Below, piece by piece: positions 43,654 to 53,556 of a stretch of DNA of 64,000 nt. The position numbers were made by a program, and so were the translations under genes. The stretch covers positions 186,001-250,000 of the forward strand of contig JALHNH010000001.1 in the NCBI GenBank assembly GCA_022843625.1, in the 5' to 3' direction. This DNA comes from Bryobacter sp. Its GTDB lineage: Bacteria > Acidobacteriota > Terriglobia > Bryobacterales > Bryobacteraceae. The notes beneath the pieces are model-generated. The model had not been told where the DNA came from and ran no database searches. It saw nothing but the letters and a program-made list of their open reading frames with translations. The number at the start of each line of letters is the position of its first letter. Position 1 is the stretch's first letter.

Positions 43654-46600
43654 GCAGGGATATCCTTTGAGGCTGGACTGGGCAACGTATCGCGCCTCCG
43701 TTTGTCAACCAGCAGACCGATGGCGGTGTAGAGAACCGGAACAATAAAGACGCCCAGCACCGTCGCGGCGAGCATGCCGCCAAAGACTGCGGTGCCCATG
43801 GTGCGGCGCGCCGCCGCTCCGGCTCCGGAAGCGGTCAGCAGCGGCAACACCCCCAGAATGAAAGCGGCGGAGGTCATGAGGATCGGCCGGAACCGCAGTT
43901 GGGCCGCCTCTATAGCCGCCTCACGGACCGATCGTCCTTCTTGCTCGTGTTTGGTGCGCGCGAACTCCACGATCAAGATGGCATTTTTCGCGGCGAGCCC
44001 CATCAGCATCACGATGCCGATTTGCGCATACACGTCGTTGAAGGTGGGCACCCTTTGCACCACCAGCCGCAGCAGCAGCGCGGCGTAAGCGCCGAAGATG
44101 CCCAGCGGCAGGCCAAGCAGCACACAGAAAGGGATCGACCAGCTTTCATACTGGGCAGCGAGAAAAAGAAACACGAAGCCGATGCCCAAAGCCAGGATGA
44201 GCGCCTGGGACCCGCCGGCTATTTTTTCCTGGTAAGCGGTGCCGCTCCACTCGTACGCATAGCCGGCCGGGAGCACCCTACGGGCCAAGCCTTCCAGCGT
44301 CTCAATCGTTTGGCCTGTACTATAGCGCAGCGCGTTGGCCCCGCCGATTTCCGCTGTGCGGAACATGTTGTAGCGCTGAATCACATCCGGGCCCGTCTTT
44401 TTCCCAATACTGGCCACCGTGCTGAGCGGTACCATGTTGCCCTCGCCGCTGCGTGTGTAGAGGTTGAGAATCTGGTTCGGATTCTCGCGGTATTGCTCTT
44501 CCGCCTGGAGCATAACTTTGTAGGTCTTTCCGAACAAATTGAAGTCGTTCACCTGATAGCCACCCAGGTAGATTTGCAGCGTCTGGAAGATAGAATCGAT
44601 GCGAATGCCGAGAGCTTTTGCTTTGTCGCGGTCGATATCAAGCTTTACCTGCGGAACGTCGGTGCGGTAGTTGCTGTAGGTATTGACTACTTCGGGCCTG
44701 GAACTGAGCTCGTCCAGGAACTGCTGGGAGACGACGTAGAGTTCGCGGGGGGTGTGACTTCCCCGGTCCTGGATTTCAAACTGGAATCCTCCGGACGCTC
44801 CGAGACCTGGAATTGGCGGAGGAGCGGCGACAACTGGTAGGGCTTCCGGATAGCTATCGAGAAGTTGACGGGCCTGGGCGACCAAGCTGGGCAGCTGCGT
44901 TTCCTTCGACTTGCGTTCTTCCCAGGGCTTGAGCACGACAATGAAGGTGACGCAGTTGGAGCTGTAAGTGCCGCTGATCAAATTGAGACCGCCAAAGGTG
45001 AGAACGTGCGCAACTCCAGGGATCTTCCGGAAGTCAGTTTCAGTGCGGCGGGCCAGAGCGTCGGTACGTTCGAGCGACGCGCCATCTGGTAGCGTCAGCA
45101 CGGTGAAGAGGGCGCCTTGATCCTCAAACGGCACGAAACCGGTTGGGAGCAACTTGGCGATGCCACCGGAGGCGGCGGAAAGCGCCACTAGAATCACAAT
45201 CCCGATGGCCAGACGGCGCACGAGAATCGAGACCACACCGACATATCCGCCGGTCACCCTGTCGAGCACTTTGCGGAAGCCCCGCACCAGCGCGCCGATG
45301 GGTCCGCCCATTTCCTGATGCGGTTTCAGGATCAAACAGCAGAGAGCCGGGGTGAGCGACAAAGCCACCAGCGCCGATAACAGGACAGCCACCGACAGAG
45401 TCAAGGCGAATTGGCGGTACAACTGGCCCGTGATTCCCGACATGAAGGCAACCGGGACAAACACCGCGCAAAGGACCAGCGCAATCGCCACAACAGGCCC
45501 TGAAACCTCCTCCATGGCGCGCACCGTAGCCTCGTACGGCGAGAGCCCGTGTTCAATGTGATGCTGCACCGCCTCGACGACAACAATGGCGTCGTCGACC
45601 ACAATGCCGACCGCCAGTACGATGGCGAACAAGCTCAAGGTATTGATGGAGAAGCCCAGCGGCAGGAAGGCCGCGAAGGTACCGACGAGCGATATCGGCA
45701 CGGCCAGCATGGGAATCAGAGTGGCGCGGAAACTGCCCAGGAACAAAAAGACGACCAGCAGCACCAGCAGGACCGCATCCCGCAAGGCCTCGAGCACACC
45801 GTCGATGGCGGCCCGGACAAACTTGGTGGTGTCGTAAGTGATGTCATACTTCACTCCGGCCGGCATTTGGGTGCCGAGTTGCGCCATGACTTGACGCAAG
45901 CGGTCCGCCGTCTCAATCGAATTCGCACCCGGTACCTGATACACAATGATCAACGACGAAGGAACGCCGTCGCGGCGTCCGAAATTGGAGTACGTCGCGG
46001 CGGCTAGTTCCGCGCGGGAGAGATCTCGCATTCGGACGATGGAGCCGTCCGGAAGCGTGCGCACGATCAGGTTTTCGAATTCCGGGGTCTTGGAAAGCCT
46101 TCCCTTGACGTCCAGTGTGTATTGAAACGGCAGACCTGGCGGAGCGGGTGGGGCGCCCAGAGTCCCTGCGGGGGCCAGCACGTTCTGGTCTTTCACCGCT
46201 TTCACCAGGTCGGTCGCGGTGAGGCCAAGGCGGGCGATCTTGTCGGGCTGAAGCCAGAGGCGCATGGCGTAATCGCGCTGGCCGCCGATGTTGGTGCGGC
46301 CAACGCCGGGGGTGCGGGTGATGGCGTCCACCAGGTTGATCGTTGCGTAGTTGCTTAAGTACGTATCGTCGTAGGAGCGGTCCGGCGAGTATACGCTGAT
46401 GATCATCAGCATGTCGGGCGATTGCTTCCTGACCGTGACTCCGGCGTTCACGGCTTCGGCGGGCAGCTTGGCCAAGGCCTTCTTGACGCGGTTGTTGACA
46501 TCCACATTGGCCAGGTCAATGCTGGTGCCCACGGCAAAGGTCACTTGCAGCGTGTAGCGCCCGTCGCTTGAGCTCTTGGAGCTCATGTAAATCATGTTCT

Positions 46601-46817
46601 CGGCGCCGTTGACCTCCTGCTCAATGGCCGTGGCGATCGATTGCTCGACCGTTTCCGCGCTGGCACCCGGGTAATTGATCTGGACGGAGACCGTGGGAGG
46701 AGCGATCGGCGGATATTGCGCCACGGGAAGGTTGAACATCGAGAGTCCGCCCGCGACCAGAATGACCAGCGAAACGACAATGGCGAAAACCGGCCGGTCG
46801 ATGAAAAATCTGGCCAC
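43650..46817 (-). CDS. RND efflux permease, HAE1/AcrB family (first of tandem pair in coordinate order)
   Basis: A full-length pump of 1055 residues starting MARFFIDRPVFAIVVSLVIL, with NLPVAQYPPIAPP, the proton-relay Asp pair in GIVVDDAIVVVEAV, LVLCAVFVPVAFMSGITGQL, and the relay Lys in GLAAKNAILIVEFAR. Twelve membrane helices and two large periplasmic loops are expected. It follows a paralogue by 2 bp; the two are closely similar over their length and probably arose by duplication. Substrates are not deducible. Confidence 0.95.
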   Translation of the reverse strand: MARFFIDRPVFAIVVSLVILVAGGLSMFNLPVAQYPPIAPPTVSVQINYPGASAETVEQSIATAIEQEVNGAENMIYMSSKSSSDGRYTLQVTFAVGTSIDLANVDVNNRVKKALAKLPAEAVNAGVTVRKQSPDMLMIISVYSPDRSYDDTYLSNYATINLVDAITRTPGVGRTNIGGQRDYAMRLWLQPDKIARLGLTATDLVKAVKDQNVLAPAGTLGAPPAPPGLPFQYTLDVKGRLSKTPEFENLIVRTLPDGSIVRMRDLSRAELAAATYSNFGRRDGVPSSLIIVYQVPGANSIETADRLRQVMAQLGTQMPAGVKYDITYDTTKFVRAAIDGVLEALRDAVLLVLLVVFLFLGSFRATLIPMLAVPISLVGTFAAFLPLGFSINTLSLFAIVLAVGIVVDDAIVVVEAVQHHIEHGLSPYEATVRAMEEVSGPVVAIALVLCAVFVPVAFMSGITGQLYRQFALTLSVAVLLSALVALSLTPALCCLILKPHQEMGGPIGALVRGFRKVLDRVTGGYVGVVSILVRRLAIGIVILVALSAASGGIAKLLPTGFVPFEDQGALFTVLTLPDGASLERTDALARRTETDFRKIPGVAHVLTFGGLNLISGTYSSNCVTFIVVLKPWEERKSKETQLPSLVAQARQLLDSYPEALPVVAAPPPIPGLGASGGFQFEIQDRGSHTPRELYVVSQQFLDELSSRPEVVNTYSNYRTDVPQVKLDIDRDKAKALGIRIDSIFQTLQIYLGGYQVNDFNLFGKTYKVMLQAEEQYRENPNQILNLYTRSGEGNMVPLSTVASIGKKTGPDVIQRYNMFRTAEIGGANALRYSTGQTIETLEGLARRVLPAGYAYEWSGTAYQEKIAGGSQALILALGIGFVFLFLAAQYESWSIPFCVLLGLPLGIFGAYAALLLRLVVQRVPTFNDVYAQIGIVMLMGLAAKNAILIVEFARTKHEQEGRSVREAAIEAAQLRFRPILMTSAAFILGVLPLLTASGAGAAARRTMGTAVFGGMLAATVLGVFIVPVLYTAIGLLVDKRRRDTLPSPASKDIPA

Positions 46818-46819
46818 GA

Positions 46820-49800
46820 CTAGGCTTCTCCACGGCGCGGCCGGCGGCTGACGATCCGTTCAATGAAGCAATAGAGCACCGGAATGAGAAAAACGCCGAG
46901 GCTGGTGGCGGCGGTCATTCCACCGAACACGGCGGTTCCCATGGTGCGGCGCGAGGCCGAGCCGGCGCCGGAGGCGATGACCAGGGGAACGACGCCGAGG
47001 ATGAACGCGAACGAGGTCATCAGAATCGGACGGAACCGGAGCTTTGCTCCTTCAATCGCGGCTTCGCGCACGGGCATGCCTTCCTGTTCCTGCTTGTTGC
47101 GCGCGAATTCAACAATCAGGATGGCGTTCTTGGCCGCCAGCCCCATCAACATCACAATGCCGATCTGTGCGTAGACGTCGTTGACGAGGCCGCGCAACCC
47201 CAGTCCAGCGAGGGCGCCGAAAATTCCCAACGGCAGCCCCAGCATGACACCGAAGGGGATCGCCCAACTCTCGTATTGGGCGGCAAGGAAGAGGAAGACG
47301 AAGCCGAGGCCCATGCCGAGGATCAGCAATTGAGAGCTGCCGGCCTGCTTTTCCTGGAAGGCCGTGCCCGTCCACTCATAGCCGTATCCCCGAGGCAGGC
47401 TTTTGGCGGCCGCACGCTCCATCGCGGCAATGGTTTGACCGGTGCTATATCCGCCAGCAGGCGAGCTGTTGATCTCCGCGCTGCGAAACATGTTGTAGCG
47501 TTGAATGACATCGGGGCCGATCTTGCGTTCGATTCTCGCAAGCGCGCTTAAGGGCACCATGTCGCCACCAGAGTTTCGTACGAAGATGTTCCCGATCTGG
47601 TCCGGCGTGGCGCGGAACTGGGGCTCGGCCTGGATCACCACTTTGTAAGTGCGCCCATACAAGTTGAAGTCGTTCACTTCCAATCCGCCCAGGTAGACTT
47701 GCAAGGCCTGAAAGATGTCGCTCACCGCGATGCCGAGTTCCTTGGCTTTATCACGGTCCATATCCAATTTCAATTGCGGCATGTTTGCCCGGAAGCTGTT
47801 GTAGGGCGAGGAGACCTCTGGTGCCGCGGCCACTTCCGCCAGAAATTGTTGCGAGACTTCGTAGAGTTCGCCCGCCGTGCGGCCTCCACGGTCCTGCACT
47901 TCGAATTGCAGTCCGCCGGCGCTGCCCAGACCGGGAATGGGCGGCGGAACGGCGACAATCGACAGCGCTTCGGGGTATTTCGCAAAGTGGGCGCGGAGTT
48001 TCTCAATGACGCTCTTCGCTTGGGTGCCGGAGGTCTTGCGTTGCTCCCAGGGTTTCAGGATGACGATGAAGCTGACGTTATTCGAAGCGTAAGTACCCGT
48101 GAGTTGATTGAAGCCGCCTAGCGTAAGAACGTTCTGCACTCCTTCTGTGCGGAGGATCTCGGATTCGGCTCGTTTGGCCAATTCGGTGGTCCGCTCCAGG
48201 GAAGCGCCATCGGGCAGCGAGAGGACAGTGTAGAAATAGCCGAGGTCCTCGTCCAGGACAAATCCCGACGGCAGGAGCTTGGCCAGGCCGCCCGCTCCAA
48301 GGCTAAACAGGAGCAGCCCACAAAGACCGATCGCAAGGCGCCGCACGAGTCCTTGAACGATGCGAACGTAGCCGTTCGATAGCCTTCCGAAACCGCGATT
48401 GAAGCCACGAACCAATGCTCCGAGCGGCCCACGCGCCTCTTGCTGCGGTTTTAGAATCAGGCGGCAGAGTGCGGGGGTCAACGAAAGTGCGACCAGGGCC
48501 GAGAGCAGCACCGAAACGGAAAGCGTGAGCGCAAACTGCCGGTACAACTGGCCGGTAATGCCCCCCATGAAGGCCACCGGAACAAAAACCGCGCACAGCA
48601 CGAGGGCTATCGCGACCACCGGACCCGAAACTTCTTTCATTGCCTGCTCGGTTGCATCGAGTGGCGAAAGTCCGTGCTCGATGTGATGCTGAACGGCTTC
48701 GACAACGACGATTGCGTCGTCCACCACAATACCCACGGCCAACACGATGGCGAACAGGGTCAGAGTGTTGATCGAGAAGCCCAATGGCACGAAGGCGGCG
48801 AAGGTCCCGATCAGGGAAACCGGCACGGCCAGCATGGGGATGAGAGTTGCGCGAAAGCTGCCGAGGAACAGAAATACCACCAGTAAAACCAACAGAATGG
48901 CGTCCCGCAGGGCATGAATCACTTCGTCGATGGCGGCGGAAACGAACTTCGTGGTGTCCAGTGCAACATCGTACTTGAGCCCCGGAGGCATGACGGCGCC
49001 CAGTTCCGTCATCAACTTCTTGAGCCGGGTTACTGTTTCGAGGCCATTCGCCCCGGGAAGCTGGTAGACATTGATCAGCGCTGAGGGGGCACCATCCCGG
49101 CGTCCGAAACTGCTATAGGTCTTGGCCGCAAGCTCCGTCCTGACGACATCGCGTGCCCGCAGGATGGATCCATCCGGCAACGTGCGGACCACAATATCGC
49201 CGAACTCCCGCTCCTTGGCCAGGCGGCCCTTGACGTCGATGGTGTATTGAAAGGAGACGCCGGCGCGGGAGGGTGGTTGGCCCACGGCACCGGCCGGCGT
49301 CAGCACATTCTGCTCCTGAATCGCACTCGAGATGTCAGTCGCGGAAAGGCCGAGCTGAGCCAGCCGGTCGGGACGAAGCCAGAAGCGCATGGCGTAGTCG
49401 CGCTGACCGACGATCATCGTGCTCCCCACGCCCGTGGTGCGCGCGATGGCATCGACAAGATTGATCGTCGCGTAATTGCTGATGAAGATATCGTCGTAAG
49501 AATTGTCGGGCGAATACACGCTGATCACCATCAGCATGTCAGGCGATTGCTTGGTCACCGTGACGCCCGCGTTCACCGCGTCGGCTGGCAGCTTGGGGAT
49601 CGCCTGCTGGACGCGATTATTGATGTCCACGTTGGCCAGATCGATGTTGGTACCGACTTCGAAAACGACCTGCAATACATATCTGCCGTCGCTCGAACTC
49701 TTCGAACTCATATAGATCATGTGTTCGGCGCCGTTGATGACCTGTTCGATGTTGGAGGCAATCGAGCTTTCCACCGTTTCCGCGCTGGCTCCCGGAAAAT

Positions 49801-49942
49801 TCACTTCCACCTGAATCATGGGCGGGGTGATTTGAGGAAATTGGGCAATGGGCAAGACACTGAGCGCCGCAATACCGGTGATCAGGATCACCAGGGAAAC
49901 GACAACGGCGAATACAGGGCGGTGGATGAAGAAGTGGGCCAT
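46820..49942 (-). CDS. RND efflux permease, HAE1/AcrB family (second of tandem pair)
   Basis: A 1040-residue paralogue of its neighbour, starting MAHFFIHRPVFAVVVSLVIL, with the same relay residues (VVDDAIVVVEAV and GLAAKNAILIVEFAR) and the family motif LVLCAVFVPVAFMGGITGQL. It lacks a short stretch (around the QRVPTFNDV segment) found in the other copy. Two full pumps with one adaptor gene suggest either alternative pumps or a hetero-trimer, as in MdtBC. It lies 4 bp after the adaptor gene. Confidence 0.95.
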   Translation of the reverse strand: MAHFFIHRPVFAVVVSLVILITGIAALSVLPIAQFPQITPPMIQVEVNFPGASAETVESSIASNIEQVINGAEHMIYMSSKSSSDGRYVLQVVFEVGTNIDLANVDINNRVQQAIPKLPADAVNAGVTVTKQSPDMLMVISVYSPDNSYDDIFISNYATINLVDAIARTTGVGSTMIVGQRDYAMRFWLRPDRLAQLGLSATDISSAIQEQNVLTPAGAVGQPPSRAGVSFQYTIDVKGRLAKEREFGDIVVRTLPDGSILRARDVVRTELAAKTYSSFGRRDGAPSALINVYQLPGANGLETVTRLKKLMTELGAVMPPGLKYDVALDTTKFVSAAIDEVIHALRDAILLVLLVVFLFLGSFRATLIPMLAVPVSLIGTFAAFVPLGFSINTLTLFAIVLAVGIVVDDAIVVVEAVQHHIEHGLSPLDATEQAMKEVSGPVVAIALVLCAVFVPVAFMGGITGQLYRQFALTLSVSVLLSALVALSLTPALCRLILKPQQEARGPLGALVRGFNRGFGRLSNGYVRIVQGLVRRLAIGLCGLLLFSLGAGGLAKLLPSGFVLDEDLGYFYTVLSLPDGASLERTTELAKRAESEILRTEGVQNVLTLGGFNQLTGTYASNNVSFIVILKPWEQRKTSGTQAKSVIEKLRAHFAKYPEALSIVAVPPPIPGLGSAGGLQFEVQDRGGRTAGELYEVSQQFLAEVAAAPEVSSPYNSFRANMPQLKLDMDRDKAKELGIAVSDIFQALQVYLGGLEVNDFNLYGRTYKVVIQAEPQFRATPDQIGNIFVRNSGGDMVPLSALARIERKIGPDVIQRYNMFRSAEINSSPAGGYSTGQTIAAMERAAAKSLPRGYGYEWTGTAFQEKQAGSSQLLILGMGLGFVFLFLAAQYESWAIPFGVMLGLPLGIFGALAGLGLRGLVNDVYAQIGIVMLMGLAAKNAILIVEFARNKQEQEGMPVREAAIEGAKLRFRPILMTSFAFILGVVPLVIASGAGSASRRTMGTAVFGGMTAATSLGVFLIPVLYCFIERIVSRRPRRGEA

Positions 49943-49946
49943 TGGC

Positions 49947-51263
49947 TTACTTCTTTTCTGCTTCGACCGAAATTGCAGCTTCGGAAGGCTGCACAGGTTT
50001 TCCGGGCCGGGCTTTTTGCTGGCCTTCGACGACGATTCGCTCCCCGGCTTTGAGGCCCTGCGTCACAATGACAGAGCTCTCGAACTGCGGCCCCAGCACC
50101 ACCGTGCGCTGCGAGACCAGATTGTCCTCGCCGATCACGAGTACGGCGCTTCCCCCTTGCTGCTCGATCACCGTCTTCTGCGGGATAAGCAGCGCGTTCT
50201 CGGCCTTACCGACCATCAAACGCACCCGCCCGAAGCCGTTTGGACGCAGGAGCCCATCCGGATTGGGAAAGCTCATCAAGATCGTAAGCGTTCCCGTCTT
50301 CTGATCGATCGCGCTGTCCGCCATCTTGAACTGGCCCTTGAAGGGGTAAACAGTGTTGTCCGCGAGAATCATTTCCGCCTCCAGATGTTGTGCCGCCGGA
50401 AGCCGGTTTTGGACCCCGGGATTTCGCCGCCGGACGGTAAGGTAAGCGGTTTCCGGGATCCCGAAGCTAACCTGAATCGGATTGATAGCCGAAAGCGTGT
50501 TCAGCACTGTCGCGCCGCCACGGCTGAGCAGCGCTCCTGGGTAGACTTTGGTCCTGCCAATCAAGCCGCTCATCGGGGCCCTTATGACGCCGTAAGAGAG
50601 ATTCAACTCCGCTTGCGTCAGTGCGGCCTTGGCTGATTCGACGTCCGCTTTGCCCAGTTCGACCTGCGCTTTGGTGTTGACCACCTGGTTCTGGAGCCGG
50701 GCATCCGAGGCCTCAACGTTTGCCTGATTTACGCTCACGGACGCCAGGGCACCGTCCAACTCTTGCTGCGGCACCGCTCGCTGTTCGACGAGAGGTCTAA
50801 GTCGAGCCACGTCCCGTTGAGACTTGGTGAGAAGAGCTTTCTGCTGTGCCAATTCCGCCTGCGCCATGCGGACACCAACTTGCGCTCGCGCTTGGTCCAA
50901 CGCGCTCTCGGCTTTGTTCAAGGCTGCTTTGGCGGAGTCCACTTTAGCCTGGTATTCGGCTTGGTCGATCACGTACAGGACCTGACCCTTCTGCACCGGT
51001 TGGCCGTCCGTGAAGTTCATTTCTTTCAGGACACCTTCGACGCGCGCAACGATATCGACCGATGCCGCCGGCTGAATCTGGCCCACGAATTCGCCATAAA
51101 TTGGCACGGTTTTCTGCATCACCCTCGCCGCAACCACGGCCGGTGGGGGGCCGGACTGCGCGTCCATCCCCGGCCGCCCGCTGTTATTGCAGCCCGTTGT
51201 ACTGAGCGCCGCAAGGGAAAGCGCCGTGGCCAGCCAGAGTTCGCGTGGTGTCATTGGTGTCAT
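49947..51263 (-). CDS. RND periplasmic adaptor (membrane fusion protein, AcrA-like lipoprotein)
   Basis: A lipoprotein-type signal (LAALSTTGC, lipid-bound Cys) is followed by GEFVGQIQPAASVDIVARVE (lipoyl half), a long helical hairpin (about 100-215), the second lipoyl half YGVIRAPMSGLIGRTKVY, beta-barrel INPIQVSFGIPE and a membrane-proximal domain. It connects the inner-membrane pumps with the outer-membrane factor. ATG 51263 or the ATG three codons later may be used. It is first of the three pump-complex parts in transcription order. Confidence 0.93.
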   Translation of the reverse strand: MTPMTPRELWLATALSLAALSTTGCNNSGRPGMDAQSGPPPAVVAARVMQKTVPIYGEFVGQIQPAASVDIVARVEGVLKEMNFTDGQPVQKGQVLYVIDQAEYQAKVDSAKAALNKAESALDQARAQVGVRMAQAELAQQKALLTKSQRDVARLRPLVEQRAVPQQELDGALASVSVNQANVEASDARLQNQVVNTKAQVELGKADVESAKAALTQAELNLSYGVIRAPMSGLIGRTKVYPGALLSRGGATVLNTLSAINPIQVSFGIPETAYLTVRRRNPGVQNRLPAAQHLEAEMILADNTVYPFKGQFKMADSAIDQKTGTLTILMSFPNPDGLLRPNGFGRVRLMVGKAENALLIPQKTVIEQQGGSAVLVIGEDNLVSQRTVVLGPQFESSVIVTQGLKAGERIVVEGQQKARPGKPVQPSEAAISVEAEKK

Positions 51264-51275
51264 CGCAGCCGGCGC

Positions 51276-51968
51276 TCAATTTCGCTGGTAGTCGAAACTC
51301 TCGACCTTGATCTCCAGACCTTTCCGCTCGGATTTGATAATCGCGCGGGCGACATAGTTGGGGCCGCCGGGCAGATTCCGGTAGTCAGCCGTGATGCTCA
51401 CCGGAGCGCCATCGAGTTCCGTCCGTGCTTCCATCCGCACGGGCGCTTTCGCGACAGCATCAAGCGTCCAGATGAAAGAGTCTCCGCCCTTGACGAAATC
51501 CATGGCCTGAATGCGGACCTGGTTGCCGCTCCCGCCCTGGCCTTTCCAGAATTCCGCCTTCTCTGAGAGCTTCTCGAGGTTGCCCGGAGTCGGCGCCATA
51601 TAGCGCTGCGCAAGACTCATCAAGCGCTCGATGTAGTCGACCATTTCCTCGCGCTTCTGCGCTGCCACTTTGCCGCGCAAGCCGCGAGCCTTGGGCGTCT
51701 CGGCTGCCACGGGAGTCAGAGGCGTTCGTTGGAGCTTGCCATCCAGGTCGAAGCGCACCTGGTCCAGCTTGACCGACCTGACGTCGCCATTCAGGCGAAC
51801 TTCGCTTCGCTGTTTGAAACTGTACTGGCGAAGTTGGGCTGCATTCTCCATCATCGCTTTACCAAATTGTTGGGTAGTAGGCGCTTGCGCCTCGATGGAA
51901 GAGCTGCTGCTGATTACGCAGGCCAGTGCCCACAGAAGGAGTCGTAAGAATACCGGAAAACTTTTCAT
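51276..51968 (-). CDS. Periplasmic LolA-like beta-sheet protein
   Basis: Signal peptide (FLRLLLWALACVISSSSSIEAQA), then YSFKQRSEVRLNGDVRSVKLDQVRFD and a C-terminal series of strands that recall outer-membrane-lipoprotein-sorting-like domains, though I see no definitive motif. GGGAAAG precedes the ATG. It is the first gene of the efflux operon and lies 12 bp before the adaptor gene, so it is probably a periplasmic accessory of the system, perhaps binding lipid or hydrophobic substrate. Confidence 0.6.
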   Translation of the reverse strand: MKSFPVFLRLLLWALACVISSSSSIEAQAPTTQQFGKAMMENAAQLRQYSFKQRSEVRLNGDVRSVKLDQVRFDLDGKLQRTPLTPVAAETPKARGLRGKVAAQKREEMVDYIERLMSLAQRYMAPTPGNLEKLSEKAEFWKGQGGSGNQVRIQAMDFVKGGDSFIWTLDAVAKAPVRMEARTELDGAPVSITADYRNLPGGPNYVARAIIKSERKGLEIKVESFDYQRN

Positions 51969-52029
51969 TCTTTCCCAAACCTCTCAATGTCCAACCGTTC
52001 GATCGTAACCGGACGGGATTCTTGTGTGG

Positions 52030-52045
52030 CTCAAGAAATCTCAAG
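52030..52045. promoter_or_regulatory. Direct repeat CTCAAG-N4-CTCAAG, possible response-regulator site
   Basis: Two identical hexamers with centres 10 bp apart lie 62 bp upstream of the efflux operon start, in the 274-bp divergent region 51969-52242. Tandem hexamers on one DNA face are the usual form of OmpR-family sites. A single TCAAGAA core recurs upstream of the second regulator gene (minus strand near 57384-57391). Confidence 0.45.
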
Positions 52046-52242
52046 TTTTGTCAGAGTGGCGGCAGGGAAAGGCGGGGAATCACTCCGGATTGCGAACCAC
52101 GCGCTCGATAGCGGTGGGCAGCAGTTCGGTTGTGCCGGCGACAGTGCCGCCTCTCTTCACTTCCAGGATTCGCCAATGCACGGCCGACACTTCTTGACAA
52201 TTCCAGTAATTCCAACGCGGTTTGCCGTGCCACTCTATGGCC

Positions 52243-53556
52243 ATGAGGCACTACCTAGTTTTACCCATCATGGCCGCTTTCGCGACTTCCCTGCTCGCAA
52301 ACGATGTGGTTTTTTCCAAAGATGTAGCCCCAATCCTTTACCGGAACTGCACGGGCTGCCACCGCCCTGGTGAGGCAGCCCCGTTTTCGCTGATTAGCTA
52401 TGAGGATGCGGCCAAGCGCGGACGATTGATTCGTTCTGTGGTGGAGAACCGGCAGATGCCGCCATGGAAGGCCGATGCCAGCACCCACGCCTTCCAAGAT
52501 GAGCGGCGTCTTACGGACGCGCAAATTGGAGTCATCCGGAATTGGGTAGAGGTTGGCATGCCCGAAGGGAACCCAGAGGACACGCCTTCGCTGCCGGAGT
52601 TCCCCGCAGGCTGGCAGTTGGGTCAGCCCGATCTGATTGTGGAGATGCCAGAGGGCTTTACGGTGCCAGCCGACGGCCCCGACATCTACCGCAACTTCGT
52701 AATTCCGATCGCGCTGCCGGAAGATAAATGGATCCGAGCCATTGAGCTGCGGCCTTCGGCGAGGCCGATATTTCACCATGTGCTTTACATGGCGGACGCG
52801 AGCGACGCCTCCCGGCGCGCCGACGCGGCCGATCCACTGCCCGGTTGGAGCGGAACCATGGGCGCATTTTTTGTTTCCGGTGGTGGATCGCTCGGGGGTT
52901 GGGCCGCGGGCGCACAACCTCATCTTCTGCGGGACGGGCTGGCGATGCCCTTCCGCAAGGGCTCGGACTTAGTGCTGCAATGCCACTTCCACCCCGTCGG
53001 CGTTGAAATGACTGAAAAAGCCGTCGTGGGCCTATACTTTGCCGACAGTGCTCCGGAACGTGAGTTGGTCAGCATTCGACTGCCGCCCCTCTTCGGACGA
53101 TTCTCCGGTCTGGACATTCCACCGGGCGAAGCAGATTACCGCAAATCGGACGAATTCGTGCTTCCGGTTGACGTCGAAGGAGTTTCCATCGCTCCTCACG
53201 CTCACTACATTGGAAAAACAATGAAAATGACCGCCATTCGGCCCGATGGAGTTGTTGAGACGCTCTTATCGATTGGGGATTGGGACTTTGCCTGGCAGGA
53301 CCAGTATTACTTTAAGGAGCTCGTGTCGCTGCCCCGTGGCACTAAGATTCGAGCCGAGGTGAGTTGGGACAATTCCTCCGCCAATCCGAGAAATCCCTCC
53401 AACCCACCAGTGCGCGTAACGTGGGGAGAAGAATCCAAAGATGAAATGGGGAGCATCGCGCTGCGGGTTGTGGCCCGGAACGAAGCGGATAGGCCTCAAT
53501 TGGAAACCGCAGTTCAGCGGCATCTCATGCGTGCCTTCATGGGAGGCAACCGATGA
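52243..53556 (+). CDS. Cytochrome c/copper type II monooxygenase-like secreted protein
   Basis: Counting from an in-frame ATG at 52222 (ATG 52243, residue 8, starts the better signal peptide): signal region to about A26; a small c-type cytochrome with CTGCH (C43, C46, H47) and a likely axial Met in RQMPPWKA; then a domain resembling copper type II ascorbate-dependent monooxygenases with HH at 185-186, HFH at 255-257 and HAH at 326-328. These match the His sets of the two copper sites of peptidylglycine/dopamine monooxygenases. The substrate is unknown. It forms a translationally coupled pair with the redoxin gene (ATGA overlap). A paralogue lies just outside the island at 60630-61922. Confidence 0.78.
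   Translation: MRHYLVLPIMAAFATSLLANDVVFSKDVAPILYRNCTGCHRPGEAAPFSLISYEDAAKRGRLIRSVVENRQMPPWKADASTHAFQDERRLTDAQIGVIRNWVEVGMPEGNPEDTPSLPEFPAGWQLGQPDLIVEMPEGFTVPADGPDIYRNFVIPIALPEDKWIRAIELRPSARPIFHHVLYMADASDASRRADAADPLPGWSGTMGAFFVSGGGSLGGWAAGAQPHLLRDGLAMPFRKGSDLVLQCHFHPVGVEMTEKAVVGLYFADSAPERELVSIRLPPLFGRFSGLDIPPGEADYRKSDEFVLPVDVEGVSIAPHAHYIGKTMKMTAIRPDGVVETLLSIGDWDFAWQDQYYFKELVSLPRGTKIRAEVSWDNSSANPRNPSNPPVRVTWGEESKDEMGSIALRVVARNEADRPQLETAVQRHLMRAFMGGNR

Noticed and set aside
43899..44840. Long antisense frame (313 codons) across the first RND pump
   Set aside because: It lies wholly opposite a conserved pump gene in high-GC DNA and is a codon-structure shadow. The same holds for long antisense frames at 1276-2148, 2479-3414, 3661-4527, 41461-42159 and 49247-50053.
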